The position numbers and the translations under genes were made by a program. Source: Hoeflea ulvae (lineage in GTDB: Bacteria; Pseudomonadota; Alphaproteobacteria; Rhizobiales; Rhizobiaceae). From it: a stretch of 64,000 bases of DNA. The notes beneath the pieces were generated by a model. The model had not been told where the DNA came from. It saw only the letters and a list, made by a program, of their open reading frames with translations, and did no database searches. Positions 1 to 7,804 of this stretch are shown here, in pieces. How positions within the stretch are numbered: the stretch's first letter is position 1; the number at the start of each line of letters is the position of its first letter. The stretch covers positions 4,917,815 to 4,981,814 of the forward strand of contig NZ_JAOVZQ010000001.1 in NCBI RefSeq assembly GCF_026619435.1, given 5' to 3'.

Positions 1-2
1 AC

Positions 3-194
3 GAAAAGATGTTCTGCCCCGACCCCAAACATGCTCCCGACATCTTTGATGCGCGCGGCATCGACAGGACACGGGGATGCCTGGTGATCGTGCGCCCGGA
101 CCAGTATATCGGCCATGTCCTGCCGCTTGATGCCCATGAGGAACTGGCCGCATTCTTCGGCGCCATCATGCTGGAGCCGGCACCGCCATCTTGA
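3..194 (+). CDS. C-terminal end of a FAD-dependent aromatic monooxygenase (cut by window edge)
   Basis: Only the last 63 residues are in the window, and the reading frame is open to the left edge. The segment contains GIDRTRGCLVIVRPDQYIG, followed by a short helix rich in Leu and Ala. This resembles the thioredoxin-like C-terminal domain of phenol hydroxylase/TfdB-type flavoprotein monooxygenases, in which a 'vlvRPDgyvawr'-like strand is conserved. The neighbouring genes encode phthalate-type aromatic degradation, so a ring hydroxylase acting on a phenolic intermediate would fit. It runs towards the Rieske oxygenase gene, whose stop is 36 bases downstream on the other strand. The substrate cannot be judged from this fragment. 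Confidence 0.65.
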   Translation, partial: EKMFCPDPKHAPDIFDARGIDRTRGCLVIVRPDQYIGHVLPLDAHEELAAFFGAIMLEPAPPS

Positions 195-230
195 GACTGT
201 GCCGGTCCCGGATTTCCTGCAGGCGGGAGA

Positions 231-1511
231 TCATTCAGCCGCAAGCATCTCCTTGGTGTCGACCAGGGTGCGCCAGTCGACATCCTTGGGATAAACACCT
301 TCGCGCGACGCGATCCGGGACTGGACGACACGTGGTTCCTTCGTGCCGATCGCGGGGCCGCCATCGGCAACCTGCCGCGCCGCATCCACCATCAGACGCC
401 GGAACTCGACAATGGCAAGGTCCGAGGCGCCCAGCACGTCATTGGTGCGATCGACGATCGGTCCCATGCTGACCCACATGATGATGTCCTGATTGGGAAT
501 GCCCGGCACGCCGGTGAAGCTGCCATTCTTCATCGCCTCGCGGTCCTGAAGGAAGTCATTCTCCAGTGTGCGCTTGGAGCGCCATTTGTGATCGACATCC
601 TCACCCGGAACACTGTGATTGAACCGCCGCCATTCTTCGGTGCTCGGCACGTTCGGCCCGCCCCAGGCGATGAAGTGAAACGCCGTCTCCTCATCGCTTA
701 TCGGAACGATGACACTGGCGACCTTGTAATTGTTGTTGGGCGGAATCAGCGAATAATAGGGTGCGACGAATTCGGTGATGCGCAGATAGTGGTGGGTCTG
801 CGCGTTCTTGATCGGCTTGCGGATCGCGGCATAGTGAAAACCGTAACTCGTCGTTTCGGTCTGCATTCTCGGCGCCTTGTCGGTGGACGGACGGTACCAG
901 GCCTTCTCATCCGCCGATGCGCCCTCCACCCGTGCCGGCTTCATGTCGGACGAATGCAGCGACGACGAATGCGCACTGTCAATCTGCCCTTCGTGGATCT
1001 GGGCCCAGTTTGCCGGAACCCGGATCTTGAGGATCGAAACCCGGGTATCCTCTGTCGGAGCAAAGGCGGGTGGATCGAAGGCGGGAACCTGCTCCTTTTC
1101 GCCCAGCCAGGCCCAGACAAAGCCGCCCCACTCGCGGGTCGGATAGGCGCGGTGGGTGACCTTGTTCATCAATGGGCTGCCTTCCGGCTCTGACGACATC
1201 GCCACGATGTTGCCGTCAACATCCATTTTCCAGCCGTGATAGAGACAGCGCAGACCACATTCCTCGTTGCGGCCATAGACAAGCGACGCCCTTCGATGCG
1301 GACACAGCTCGTCGAGCAGGCCAACCTTTCCGTCGCTGTCGCGAAAGGCCACGTAACGCTCGCCAAGAACCTCGACCAGCAGCGGCTTGCCATCCTTTTC
1401 CAGCACCTCTTCGATGAGGCAGACGGGCGTCCAGTGCTGGCGCATCAGCTGCCCCATTGGCTTGTCGCTGCCGACACGCGTGAGAATGTCGTTCTCTTCT
1501 GGCGTGAGCAT
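231..1511 (-). CDS. Rieske non-heme iron oxygenase, phthalate 4,5-dioxygenase-type alpha subunit
   Basis: This 426-residue protein is the terminal oxygenase of a two-component aromatic-ring dioxygenase. The Rieske [2Fe-2S] ligands are Cys70 and His72 (LCPHRRAS) and Cys89 and His92 (CLYHGW). The mononuclear iron site is Asp178-x2-His181-x4-His186 (DSAHSSSLH). Length and the N-terminal LTPEEND...PMGQLMRQHW pattern match the phthalate dioxygenase family, which acts as an alpha-only oligomer without a beta subunit. The start is well set: a near-perfect AAGGAGG lies just upstream of the ATG. The gene is divergent from the reductase gene and shares a 131-bp regulatory region with it. The reductase, the dehydrogenase and the 4,5-dihydroxyphthalate decarboxylase next door all support phthalate or a close analogue as substrate. 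Exact substrate specificity is inferred from context. Confidence 0.88.
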   Translation of the reverse strand: MLTPEENDILTRVGSDKPMGQLMRQHWTPVCLIEEVLEKDGKPLLVEVLGERYVAFRDSDGKVGLLDELCPHRRASLVYGRNEECGLRCLYHGWKMDVDGNIVAMSSEPEGSPLMNKVTHRAYPTREWGGFVWAWLGEKEQVPAFDPPAFAPTEDTRVSILKIRVPANWAQIHEGQIDSAHSSSLHSSDMKPARVEGASADEKAWYRPSTDKAPRMQTETTSYGFHYAAIRKPIKNAQTHHYLRITEFVAPYYSLIPPNNNYKVASVIVPISDEETAFHFIAWGGPNVPSTEEWRRFNHSVPGEDVDHKWRSKRTLENDFLQDREAMKNGSFTGVPGIPNQDIIMWVSMGPIVDRTNDVLGASDLAIVEFRRLMVDAARQVADGGPAIGTKEPRVVQSRIASREGVYPKDVDWRTLVDTKEMLAAE

Positions 1512-1531
1512 GGAACCTCCTTGGGGATTTC

Positions 1532-1546
1532 GTTAGATAGCTTAGG
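1532..1546. promoter_or_regulatory. Operator-like inverted repeat before the Rieske oxygenase gene
   Basis: The sequence GTTAGATAGCTTAGG is a degenerate copy of a motif (yTTAGAwwGCTAAs) found at three other promoters in this island. On the minus strand a TATAAA -10-like box lies at 1549-1554, so the repeat sits at about the transcription start of the oxygenase gene, where a repressor would block initiation. The assignment is inferred from motif recurrence. Confidence 0.5.
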
Positions 1547-1580
1547 ATTTTTATAACACCTTTCCGCTCCCGTCCAGCTA

Positions 1581-1609
1581 TTGACACAAAATAGTTAGCT
1601 TTCTAAGTA
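1581..1609 (+). promoter_or_regulatory. Promoter and operator of the phthalate reductase operon
   Basis: A consensus -35 TTGACA lies at 1581-1586. A weak -10 (TAAGTA) follows 17 bases later at 1604-1609. The inverted repeat GTTAGCTTTCTAAG at 1594-1607 overlaps the -10. Its reverse complement CTTAGAAAGCTAAC matches the copies at 8820-8833 and 8934-8947. The arrangement suggests repression, with release by a pathway compound. The -35 and repeat are directly visible; the regulator identity is inferred. Confidence 0.55.
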
Positions 1610-1642
1610 CATACCGGAAAGCCAGTGGGAGGAGCCCATAAG

Positions 1643-2593
1643 ATGAGCGATAGGAACGATACGATCAGAATGGCAGTGGCTGCCCGCCGCTCACTGACGC
1701 CATCCATCATGGAGTTTGTTCTCACACCTGCCGAAGTCACGACCCTGCCCGGCTATGGGCCCGGAGCGCATGTAACCGTGCAGACACCGTCAGGCGCCAT
1801 GCGGCGTTACTCGCTGACCGGTGCTGGCGACGATCCGAAGCAATATGTCATTGCCGTCAAGCGCGAGCCCGCATCCCGCGGTGGCTCGCAATCCATGCAC
1901 GACGACGCCACCGAGGGGACCGAACTCCTGGTCCAACCGCCGGAGAATGATTTCTCGCTGAAAAAGGCGCCGAAATACCTGCTGATCGCCGGCGGCATCG
2001 GCATCACCCCGATCTTCGCCATGGCCCGCCAGCTCGAAAGCACCGGTGACGATTTCAGCATCATTTACTGCACCAGGAATGCGGAAGAGACCGCCTATCT
2101 CGATGAGCTGACCGAAGCCTATGGCGCGCGGGTCCTGCTGCATCATGACGACGGAGATCCCGAAAGGATCTACGACTTCTGGGACCATTTTGCCGAGCCG
2201 CAGAACATGCATGTCTATTGCTGCGGGCCGAAACCGCTGATGGAGGAGATCAAGGCGATCTCCGGACACTGGCCGGAAGGCCGCGTCAATTTCGAGGACT
2301 TCAAACCGGTCGAGGTGATCCGCCCCGACGATACCGCCTTCGATGTCGAGCTGGCGCGATCTGGCAAGACCGTCACCGTGCAAGGCGACCGGTCCATTCT
2401 CGAAGCGGTGCGCGAGGCCGGCGTCAAAACCGTGAGTTCCTGCGAAAGCGGAACCTGCGGCACCTGCAAGACAAGACTGATCTCCGGAGATGTCGACCAT
2501 CGCGACATGGTGCTGATGGACGAGGAGCGGCAGGACCGCATCATGATTTGCGTCTCGCGCGCCCGCAGCGGAGGCCTGGTCATTGACCTCTGA
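1643..2593 (+). CDS. Phthalate dioxygenase reductase-type flavin/ferredoxin oxidoreductase
   Basis: The protein passes electrons from NADH through FMN and a plant-type [2Fe-2S] centre to the Rieske oxygenase encoded divergently. Domains run in order: FMN-binding barrel with RRYSLTG (about 54-60), NAD-binding domain with GGIGITP (117-123), and C-terminal ferredoxin with Cys267, Cys272, Cys275 and Cys303 (CESGTCGTC...C). That order (FMN, NAD, ferredoxin at the C-terminus) is characteristic of phthalate dioxygenase reductase. I chose the ATG at 1643, giving 316 residues, over a GTG six codons earlier, because GGGAGGAG lies 8-9 bases before it. Its end overlaps the next gene by 11 bases, so the two are translationally coupled. 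Confidence 0.88.
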   Translation: MSDRNDTIRMAVAARRSLTPSIMEFVLTPAEVTTLPGYGPGAHVTVQTPSGAMRRYSLTGAGDDPKQYVIAVKREPASRGGSQSMHDDATEGTELLVQPPENDFSLKKAPKYLLIAGGIGITPIFAMARQLESTGDDFSIIYCTRNAEETAYLDELTEAYGARVLLHHDDGDPERIYDFWDHFAEPQNMHVYCCGPKPLMEEIKAISGHWPEGRVNFEDFKPVEVIRPDDTAFDVELARSGKTVTVQGDRSILEAVREAGVKTVSSCESGTCGTCKTRLISGDVDHRDMVLMDEERQDRIMICVSRARSGGLVIDL

Positions 2594-3761
2594 GGCTGCA
2601 CCTGTGGGCATTGGCGTGATCGGGCTGGGGCGGGGCTTCGTGCTGATGCTGCCCGCATTCCGCAATGACCCCCGGGTGAAGCTGGTTGCCGCCTGTGCGC
2701 CGCGGCAGTCCTCGCGCACCGCGTTCCAGTATGAGTTTGGCGGCAATACCTATGAGGATGCAGACAGCCTCTGCGCCGATCCGGCCGTGGAAATCGTCTA
2801 TGTCGCCACGCCGCACCAGTTGCATTGCGAGCATGTCATTGCCGCAGCCATGGCCGGCAAGCATGTGCTCGTCGACAAGCCGCTCGCCGTCACGCTCGAC
2901 CATGCAGATCGCATGATTGCCGCTTGTCGCGATGCCGGAGTCCATCTCCTCGTCGGGCCAAGCCACAGTTTCGATGCGCCGGTGCGGATTGCCGGGGAGC
3001 TGATCGAAGCCGGCGAACTGGGCAAGGTGCGCATGATCAATGCCTTCAACTACACCGATTTTCTCTATCGGCCGCGCCGGCCCGAGGAACTCGACACCGG
3101 CAAGGGCGGCGGCGTGCTGTTTTCGCAGGGCGTGCACCAGATCGACATCGTCCGCCTGCTGGCCGGCGGCCTCGGCGAAACCGTGACGGCCCTGACCGGA
3201 AACTGGGACCCGGCGCGCCCGACCGAAGGCGCCTACAGCGCGCTTGTTTCCTTTGCGGGAGGCGCATTCGCCTCGCTGACTTATTCCGGCTATGCCCATT
3301 TCGACAGCGATGAATGGATGGGCTGGACCGGCGAACTGGGAGCGGAGAAGGATCCGCAGACCTATGGTGACGCGCGCCGCAAGCTCGCCGCAGCACGTTC
3401 CGCCGACGAGGAAATCAGGCTCAAATCGGCGCGGACCTACGGCTCGGGCGACATGCCGAAACCGGCGACCCGGCACGAGCATTTCGGTCCCATCATCGTC
3501 TCGCTGGATCACGCCGATCTCCGCCTCACGCCCGAGGGCGTTCATGTCTATGGCGACACAAGGCGCGAATTTCTGCCGGCGCCGCCACTGCGCACCCCGC
3601 GTACGGAAGTGATCGACGCGGTCGTCGGCGCCGCTCGCGACGAAACCCCGCCGGCGCAGACCGGCGCCTGGGGCCGCGCCAGCCTCGAAATTTGCCTGGC
3701 GATCCTGGAGTCGGCGAAATCCCGCTCCACGGTAACGCTGAAACACCAGACCGGGATATAG
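2583..3761 (+). CDS. Gfo/Idh/MocA oxidoreductase, probable 4,5-dihydroxy-dihydrophthalate dehydrogenase
   Basis: This 392-residue protein has an N-terminal Rossmann fold (GIGVIGLGRGFVLMLPAF, about 8-25) and the EKP-like motif as VDKPLAVTLDHA near residue 99, which marks the Gfo/Idh/MocA family. In the phthalate 4,5-pathway this family (Pht4 type) oxidises the cis-dihydrodiol made by the dioxygenase to 4,5-dihydroxyphthalate. The position between the reductase and the decarboxylase matches that step order. The start is TTG at 2583, eight bases after GGAGG within the end of the reductase gene. A downstream GTG is possible but would remove part of the first strand. Family assignment is firm; the substrate is inferred from context. 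Confidence 0.8.
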   Translation: MTSEAAPVGIGVIGLGRGFVLMLPAFRNDPRVKLVAACAPRQSSRTAFQYEFGGNTYEDADSLCADPAVEIVYVATPHQLHCEHVIAAAMAGKHVLVDKPLAVTLDHADRMIAACRDAGVHLLVGPSHSFDAPVRIAGELIEAGELGKVRMINAFNYTDFLYRPRRPEELDTGKGGGVLFSQGVHQIDIVRLLAGGLGETVTALTGNWDPARPTEGAYSALVSFAGGAFASLTYSGYAHFDSDEWMGWTGELGAEKDPQTYGDARRKLAAARSADEEIRLKSARTYGSGDMPKPATRHEHFGPIIVSLDHADLRLTPEGVHVYGDTRREFLPAPPLRTPRTEVIDAVVGAARDETPPAQTGAWGRASLEICLAILESAKSRSTVTLKHQTGI

Positions 3762-3772
3762 GGAAACAGCAC

Positions 3773-4765
3773 ATGGGCGCCTTGGAACTTTCAATCGCAA
3801 TGGGCGATTACGACCGCACACGCGCAATCTCCGACGGGCGGATCGGCATTGACGGGGTCAGCCCCAATTGCATGCTGCTGTCACCCGAAGAGATGTTTTT
3901 CCGCGCCTTCAGGCACAAGGCCTTCGACGTCAGCGAACTCTCGCTGTCTTCCTATTCGATCTCCGTGGCGCGCGGCGATCCGCATTATGTCGCGGTTCCG
4001 GTGTTCCTCTCGCGCGCCTTCCGCCACACCTCGATCTATGTCCGCAAGGATCGCGGCATCGATCGGCCGGCCGACCTGCGCGGCAGGCGGATCGGCATCG
4101 CCGAATACCAGCTGTCTGCCAATGTCTGGTTTCGCGGCATCCTCGAGGACGAATATGGTGTCAGGCCCTCCGAGATCGAATGGGTCCGCGGCGGCATGAA
4201 CACCGCCGGCCGGCCGGAAAAGATCAAGGTCGAGCTTCCCGCCGATATCCGCGTCAGTGAAGCGCCCCAGGGCGCGACCTTGAACCAGATGCTGGTGGAT
4301 GGCGAGATTGACGGCTTCGTCGGCCCGCGCGCGCCGCTGTGCTTCGACCAGGGCCACCCCGATGTCGGACGGTTGTTTGACGACACCGTGGCGGAAGCCG
4401 AAAGCTATTTCCGCAAGACCGGCATCTTCCCGATCATGCATGTGCTTGGCGTGCGCCGATCGCTGGCCGATCAGCACCCCTGGCTTCCCGGCGCCCTGCT
4501 CAAGGCCTTTACCCGTGCCAAGATCATGGCCGAGGAAGCCCTTGCCGACACGTCTGCCACCAAGGTCACCATGCCGTTTGTCGAGGACAATCTCGCCCGT
4601 GCAAAGGCGCTGATGGGCAACGACATCTGGCCCTACGGCCTGGCCCCCAACCGCAAGGTGCTCGAGACCTTCCTTGGCTATCATCACGCCCAGGGGCTCT
4701 CGCCGCGCAAGGTCGGGGTCGACGAGCTCTTCCATCCCGCGACCGTCGAGGCGTTCAGCCTGTGA
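3773..4765 (+). CDS. 4,5-dihydroxyphthalate decarboxylase-like protein (Pht5 type)
   Basis: This 330-residue protein begins ALELSIAMGDYDRTRAISDG and continues with a receptor-like fold (DVSELSLSSYSISVARGD, LRGRRIGIAEYQLSANVW). That pattern is shared by 4,5-dihydroxyphthalate decarboxylases and related to periplasmic-binding-protein folds. No signal peptide is present, so a cytoplasmic enzyme is expected. It would convert 4,5-dihydroxyphthalate to protocatechuate, which then enters ring cleavage (no ring-cleavage genes are in the window). The frame is open upstream to 3692, but the ATG at 3773, 11 bases after the previous stop, gives the family's normal N-terminus. Confidence 0.82.
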   Translation: MGALELSIAMGDYDRTRAISDGRIGIDGVSPNCMLLSPEEMFFRAFRHKAFDVSELSLSSYSISVARGDPHYVAVPVFLSRAFRHTSIYVRKDRGIDRPADLRGRRIGIAEYQLSANVWFRGILEDEYGVRPSEIEWVRGGMNTAGRPEKIKVELPADIRVSEAPQGATLNQMLVDGEIDGFVGPRAPLCFDQGHPDVGRLFDDTVAEAESYFRKTGIFPIMHVLGVRRSLADQHPWLPGALLKAFTRAKIMAEEALADTSATKVTMPFVEDNLARAKALMGNDIWPYGLAPNRKVLETFLGYHHAQGLSPRKVGVDELFHPATVEAFSL

Positions 4766-4793
4766 CCGGCGCCGCAGCCCACAGGATCAAGGC

Positions 4794-5228
4794 ATGAAAT
4801 ACTCTCCCGGCGACATTGTCGAAATCGAAACCGGCAAAGGCCTTGCCTATGTGCAGGTGACCCATAACCACAGCTCCTATCCCGAGGTGGTCCGGGCGCT
4901 GCGCGGCACCCATGCCAGCCGGCCCGATGACCTCCAGGCGCTTGCCCGGTCTCAAACAGACTTTTCAGCGATGATTGCCCTGGCAAGCGCCGTCGAAGCC
5001 GGACGCATCACCGGGTCGAGAATCGGCAGTGCGGCCATTCCGGAAGAGGACGCCAAATTCCCGACCTTCCGCATGCCGATCCGCGACAAGCAGGGTGGCA
5101 TTGCCTATTGGTGGCTGTGGGATGGCCAGGGGCTTAGCTATGAGACGGAGCTCACGCCCGAAGCCGAGCAGTTCCCCATGCGGGAGGTGATGGCCGCGGA
5201 AACGCTGCTGCGCCGGCTTGCCCGGTAG
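4794..5228 (+). CDS. Small conserved-looking protein of unknown function in the phthalate operon
   Basis: The protein has 144 residues and starts MKYSPGDIVEIETGKGLAYVQ. It is soluble, has no signal peptide or membrane segment, and has a beta-rich start (GDIVEI...YVQV) like small barrel or immunity-type proteins. The segment GGIAYWWLWDG near residue 105 may be a second strand pair. It lies 28 bases after the decarboxylase gene on the same strand, so it is probably co-transcribed. I do not recognise the family. The frame is open upstream, but those residues are Ser/Arg-rich read-through of the preceding gene in another frame. It ends 25 bases before the convergent MarR gene stop. Confidence 0.65.
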   Translation: MKYSPGDIVEIETGKGLAYVQVTHNHSSYPEVVRALRGTHASRPDDLQALARSQTDFSAMIALASAVEAGRITGSRIGSAAIPEEDAKFPTFRMPIRDKQGGIAYWWLWDGQGLSYETELTPEAEQFPMREVMAAETLLRRLAR

Positions 5229-5253
5229 GCCTGCTTCCGGCCCGGGGACGGCG

Positions 5254-5757
5254 TCAGGCGGAAGCATCCTTGTGGTCCGAAATTCCGGCCAGCAGATTGA
5301 CCTGGATGGCCTTGAGATATTCGAGCAGTGCAGACCGCTCCCGATCAGAAAAACCGTGCACGGAACCGTCAACCACGTCCTTGGCCAGCGGCATCAGTTC
5401 CGATCTCAGGGCCTTGCCCCGCTCGGTCAGGTAGATGTTGATCTTGCGCCGGTCGTCCTCGTTCTTGACCCTGCGAACCAGCCCGGTCTTTTCCATCGAC
5501 TTGATCGCGGTCAGTGTCGTCGGCTCCATGGTGCCCACGACCAGTGACAATTCACGCTGGGTCATGCCGTCCTCGTGCCACAGCGCCCGCAGGAAATACC
5601 ACATCCCGAGCGTCACGCCATGCGGCTCGATCTTCTGCTGCAGGCTCCGCTGGAACAGGCGCGACGTCTGGCGGATCTGGTATCCGACACTTTCCTCGAA
5701 CGGAAGGACGGGGTCCTTCCCGGATGCTTCCGGATCCTTGTCTGAGAACGCATCCAT
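5254..5757 (-). CDS. MarR-family transcriptional regulator
   Basis: This 167-residue winged-helix repressor has the recognition region at about 65-90 (MTQRELSLVVGTMEPTTLTA) and the wing signature DDRRK at 101-105. MarR proteins usually bind short inverted repeats and release DNA when an aromatic acid or metabolite binds. The gene lies 45 bases downstream of the TRAP permease on the same strand, so it is likely the last gene of the receptor-permease-regulator operon. The four CTTAGAAwGCTAAG-like repeats at the island's promoters are the obvious candidate sites, which would include autoregulation through the operon promoter. The ATG at 5757 is preferred because GTGGAG lies upstream; a start 14 codons earlier is possible. 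Confidence 0.85.
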   Translation of the reverse strand: MDAFSDKDPEASGKDPVLPFEESVGYQIRQTSRLFQRSLQQKIEPHGVTLGMWYFLRALWHEDGMTQRELSLVVGTMEPTTLTAIKSMEKTGLVRRVKNEDDRRKINIYLTERGKALRSELMPLAKDVVDGSVHGFSDRERSALLEYLKAIQVNLLAGISDHKDASA

Positions 5758-5802
5758 GCCTAGAGCTCCACGCCTATGGTCCGAGTCCGGCCTTCGCAAT
5801 CC

Positions 5803-7731
5803 TCAGCCGGACGAATTCCCTGCTTCCGATTTCGTCCGTACCTGCCCGACATTACCTTGAATCCGCAGCAGGATGGTGCCTGCGGCAAGCGCTGTCAACG
5901 CCAATGCCACGGTGAAATATCCGGCCGCAAGAAACAGCAACCCGGAGGCCGCAAAGATCAACCGGACAAACCACGGCAGCGGCGCGTTCCAGTATCCTTC
6001 CGCAGCAACCGCGATCATCAGCAGGCCGCAGACCGCGCTGGCTGTGGTGAAGACGATCTCCCAGAGACTGCCCTGCATCAGCAGGCCCTGATTGTAGACA
6101 AAACAGAACGGGATCAAAAAGGCGCCGATCGCGATCTTGACCGATTGCGCCGCGATCCTGAGCGGGTTGGCATCGGCAATGGCGCTGGCCGCATAGGCCG
6201 CAACTGCCACCGGCGGCGTCAGCGCCGACATCACCGCGAAATACAGCAGGAAAAGATGCCCGGGTAGGTCTTCCACGCCAAGCGCCCGCATCACCGGCGA
6301 GATCAGCACCGCGGCCAGAATATAGGCGCTTGGCGTCGGCATGCCCATGCCGAGAAGCGTCGTCAGTGTCGCCGCGATCACCAGGGACGAAAACAGGTCA
6401 GCGCCCGAAAGCAGAAAGACCAGGGTCGAGAATTTCGACGCAAGGCCGGTCATGGTGATGCCGCCGATCACCAGACCCGCGGCCGCACAGGCGCCGGCAA
6501 CCGGCACCGTCCGCAGGCTCGTTTCGGCAAGAATGTCGTAGATCGCCCGCGGGCCCAGGCGTGTCGACTTGCGAAACAGCGAGACGATGAACACCGCGAT
6601 CACCCCGTAGACCGCCGCATAGGTCGGCGTATAGCCTTCCACCAGCGCCCAGGTGATGGCGATCAGCGGCACCACGAAGAGCCCGCCTTCCCTCAATGTC
6701 ACTCCGAGCGTCGGGATCAGCGACCGGTCGACCGGCGCCAGGTTCTCGCGCTTGGCGCGCAAATGGACCTGAAGATAGATCGGCACGTAATAGAGCAGGG
6801 CCGGGATCAGCGCCGCAAAGGCGATGTCGATATAATCGATGCCGGTATATTCGGCCATGATGAACGCGGCAGCCCCCATTACCGGCGGAAGCAGGCTGCC
6901 GCCGGTCGACGCGGCAACCTCGACGGCGCCGGCAAATGTCGCCTTGTAGCCCATCCGCTTCATCATCGGGATGGTGATGGCGCCGGTGGTTACGACATCG
7001 GAGGTCGGGCTGCCGGAAATCGTGCCGTAAAGACCCGAGGAGATGACCGCGATCTTGGCCGGGCCGCCGGGCGAGCGTCCGGTCAGATAGGACGCGATAT
7101 TGAAGAAGAAGGCGGAGCCGCCGGCCTTGGCAAGCGTGGTCCCGAAGAACACGAACAAAAAGGCATAGGTCGCAGCGACCCGCAACGGCACTCCGAACAG
7201 TCCGTCCGTGGTGAAAATGGTGATGTCGAGAAAATGCTCATAGGTGATCAGGCCATGGCCGAGGACGCCCCCCAACTGGTCGCCAAACAGGTTATAGGCC
7301 AGGAATATCAGCACGATCAGCGTCAGCCCGACCCCGACGGTCCGGCGCATTGCCTCGATCGTCAAGGCCAGGATCAGCGAGGCGAACACGACATCATAGG
7401 TCGACAACGGATCGAGCAGGGTGATGCGCTGGGCGATGATGTCGGCTTGCGAGACGAAATAGATGCCGGTCAGACCCGACGCGAGCGCCAGCGCCCAGTC
7501 GAAAAAGGGAATCCGGTCACGCGCGGAATTCGCCGTGGCCCCGGTCATGACAAATGTCAGAACCAGCATCAGGGACAGGAATGTCATGATGAGAGTCAGC
7601 GAATCGGCGCGCGAAAACGCCGCCGCATACACCGTCCAGACGGCAGTGCCGGCAGCAAAGGCCTTCACCAGGTGGCCGACGGCACCATCGGGGGTACGAC
7701 GGGCCCCGGTGTCAAAAAACAGTCTGATCAT
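5803..7731 (-). CDS. TRAP transporter fused permease (DctQ-DctM fusion)
   Basis: This integral membrane protein of about 642 residues has roughly 16-18 hydrophobic segments. The N-terminal part corresponds to the small DctQ subunit. The rest is the large DctM subunit, with motifs such as GSPTSDVVTTGAITIPMMKR and GMGMPTPSAYILAAVLISPV. Fused permeases of this type work with TAXI-family receptors, and the TAXI gene lies directly upstream. The likely role is Na+-driven uptake of an aromatic or dicarboxylic acid, here presumably phthalate. The frame is open to 7845, inside the upstream gene, but a strong hairpin (7771-7794) occupies the gap, so the ATG at 7731 (MIRLFFD) after AAGGACAGG is the better start. 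Confidence 0.87.
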   Translation of the reverse strand: MIRLFFDTGARRTPDGAVGHLVKAFAAGTAVWTVYAAAFSRADSLTLIMTFLSLMLVLTFVMTGATANSARDRIPFFDWALALASGLTGIYFVSQADIIAQRITLLDPLSTYDVVFASLILALTIEAMRRTVGVGLTLIVLIFLAYNLFGDQLGGVLGHGLITYEHFLDITIFTTDGLFGVPLRVAATYAFLFVFFGTTLAKAGGSAFFFNIASYLTGRSPGGPAKIAVISSGLYGTISGSPTSDVVTTGAITIPMMKRMGYKATFAGAVEVAASTGGSLLPPVMGAAAFIMAEYTGIDYIDIAFAALIPALLYYVPIYLQVHLRAKRENLAPVDRSLIPTLGVTLREGGLFVVPLIAITWALVEGYTPTYAAVYGVIAVFIVSLFRKSTRLGPRAIYDILAETSLRTVPVAGACAAAGLVIGGITMTGLASKFSTLVFLLSGADLFSSLVIAATLTTLLGMGMPTPSAYILAAVLISPVMRALGVEDLPGHLFLLYFAVMSALTPPVAVAAYAASAIADANPLRIAAQSVKIAIGAFLIPFCFVYNQGLLMQGSLWEIVFTTASAVCGLLMIAVAAEGYWNAPLPWFVRLIFAASGLLFLAAGYFTVALALTALAAGTILLRIQGNVGQVRTKSEAGNSSG

Positions 7732-7770
7732 GTGGCTCGGTGCCTGTCCTTGCAGTCTCGAAGAGGACAT

Positions 7771-7794
7771 GCCGGGGCGGTTGGCTGCCCCGGC
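7771..7794 (-). terminator. Intercistronic hairpin between TAXI receptor and TRAP permease
   Basis: GCCGGGGC (7771-7778) and GCCCCGGC (7787-7794) form a perfect 8-bp GC stem with an 8-base loop. It lies immediately after the receptor stop codon and has no T-run. Such hairpins commonly protect the receptor mRNA or attenuate read-through, giving more binding protein than permease. The same layout occurs at 45937-45971. Confidence 0.6.
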
Positions 7795-7804
7795 ATGGGA
7801 TGGA

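Noticed and set aside
5232..5266. Inverted repeat TGCTTCCG/CGGAAGCA between the convergent unknown gene and MarR gene
   Set aside because: It could be a bidirectional terminator, but the loop is long (19 bases), there is no T-run, and one arm lies inside the MarR coding end. Too weak to annotate.
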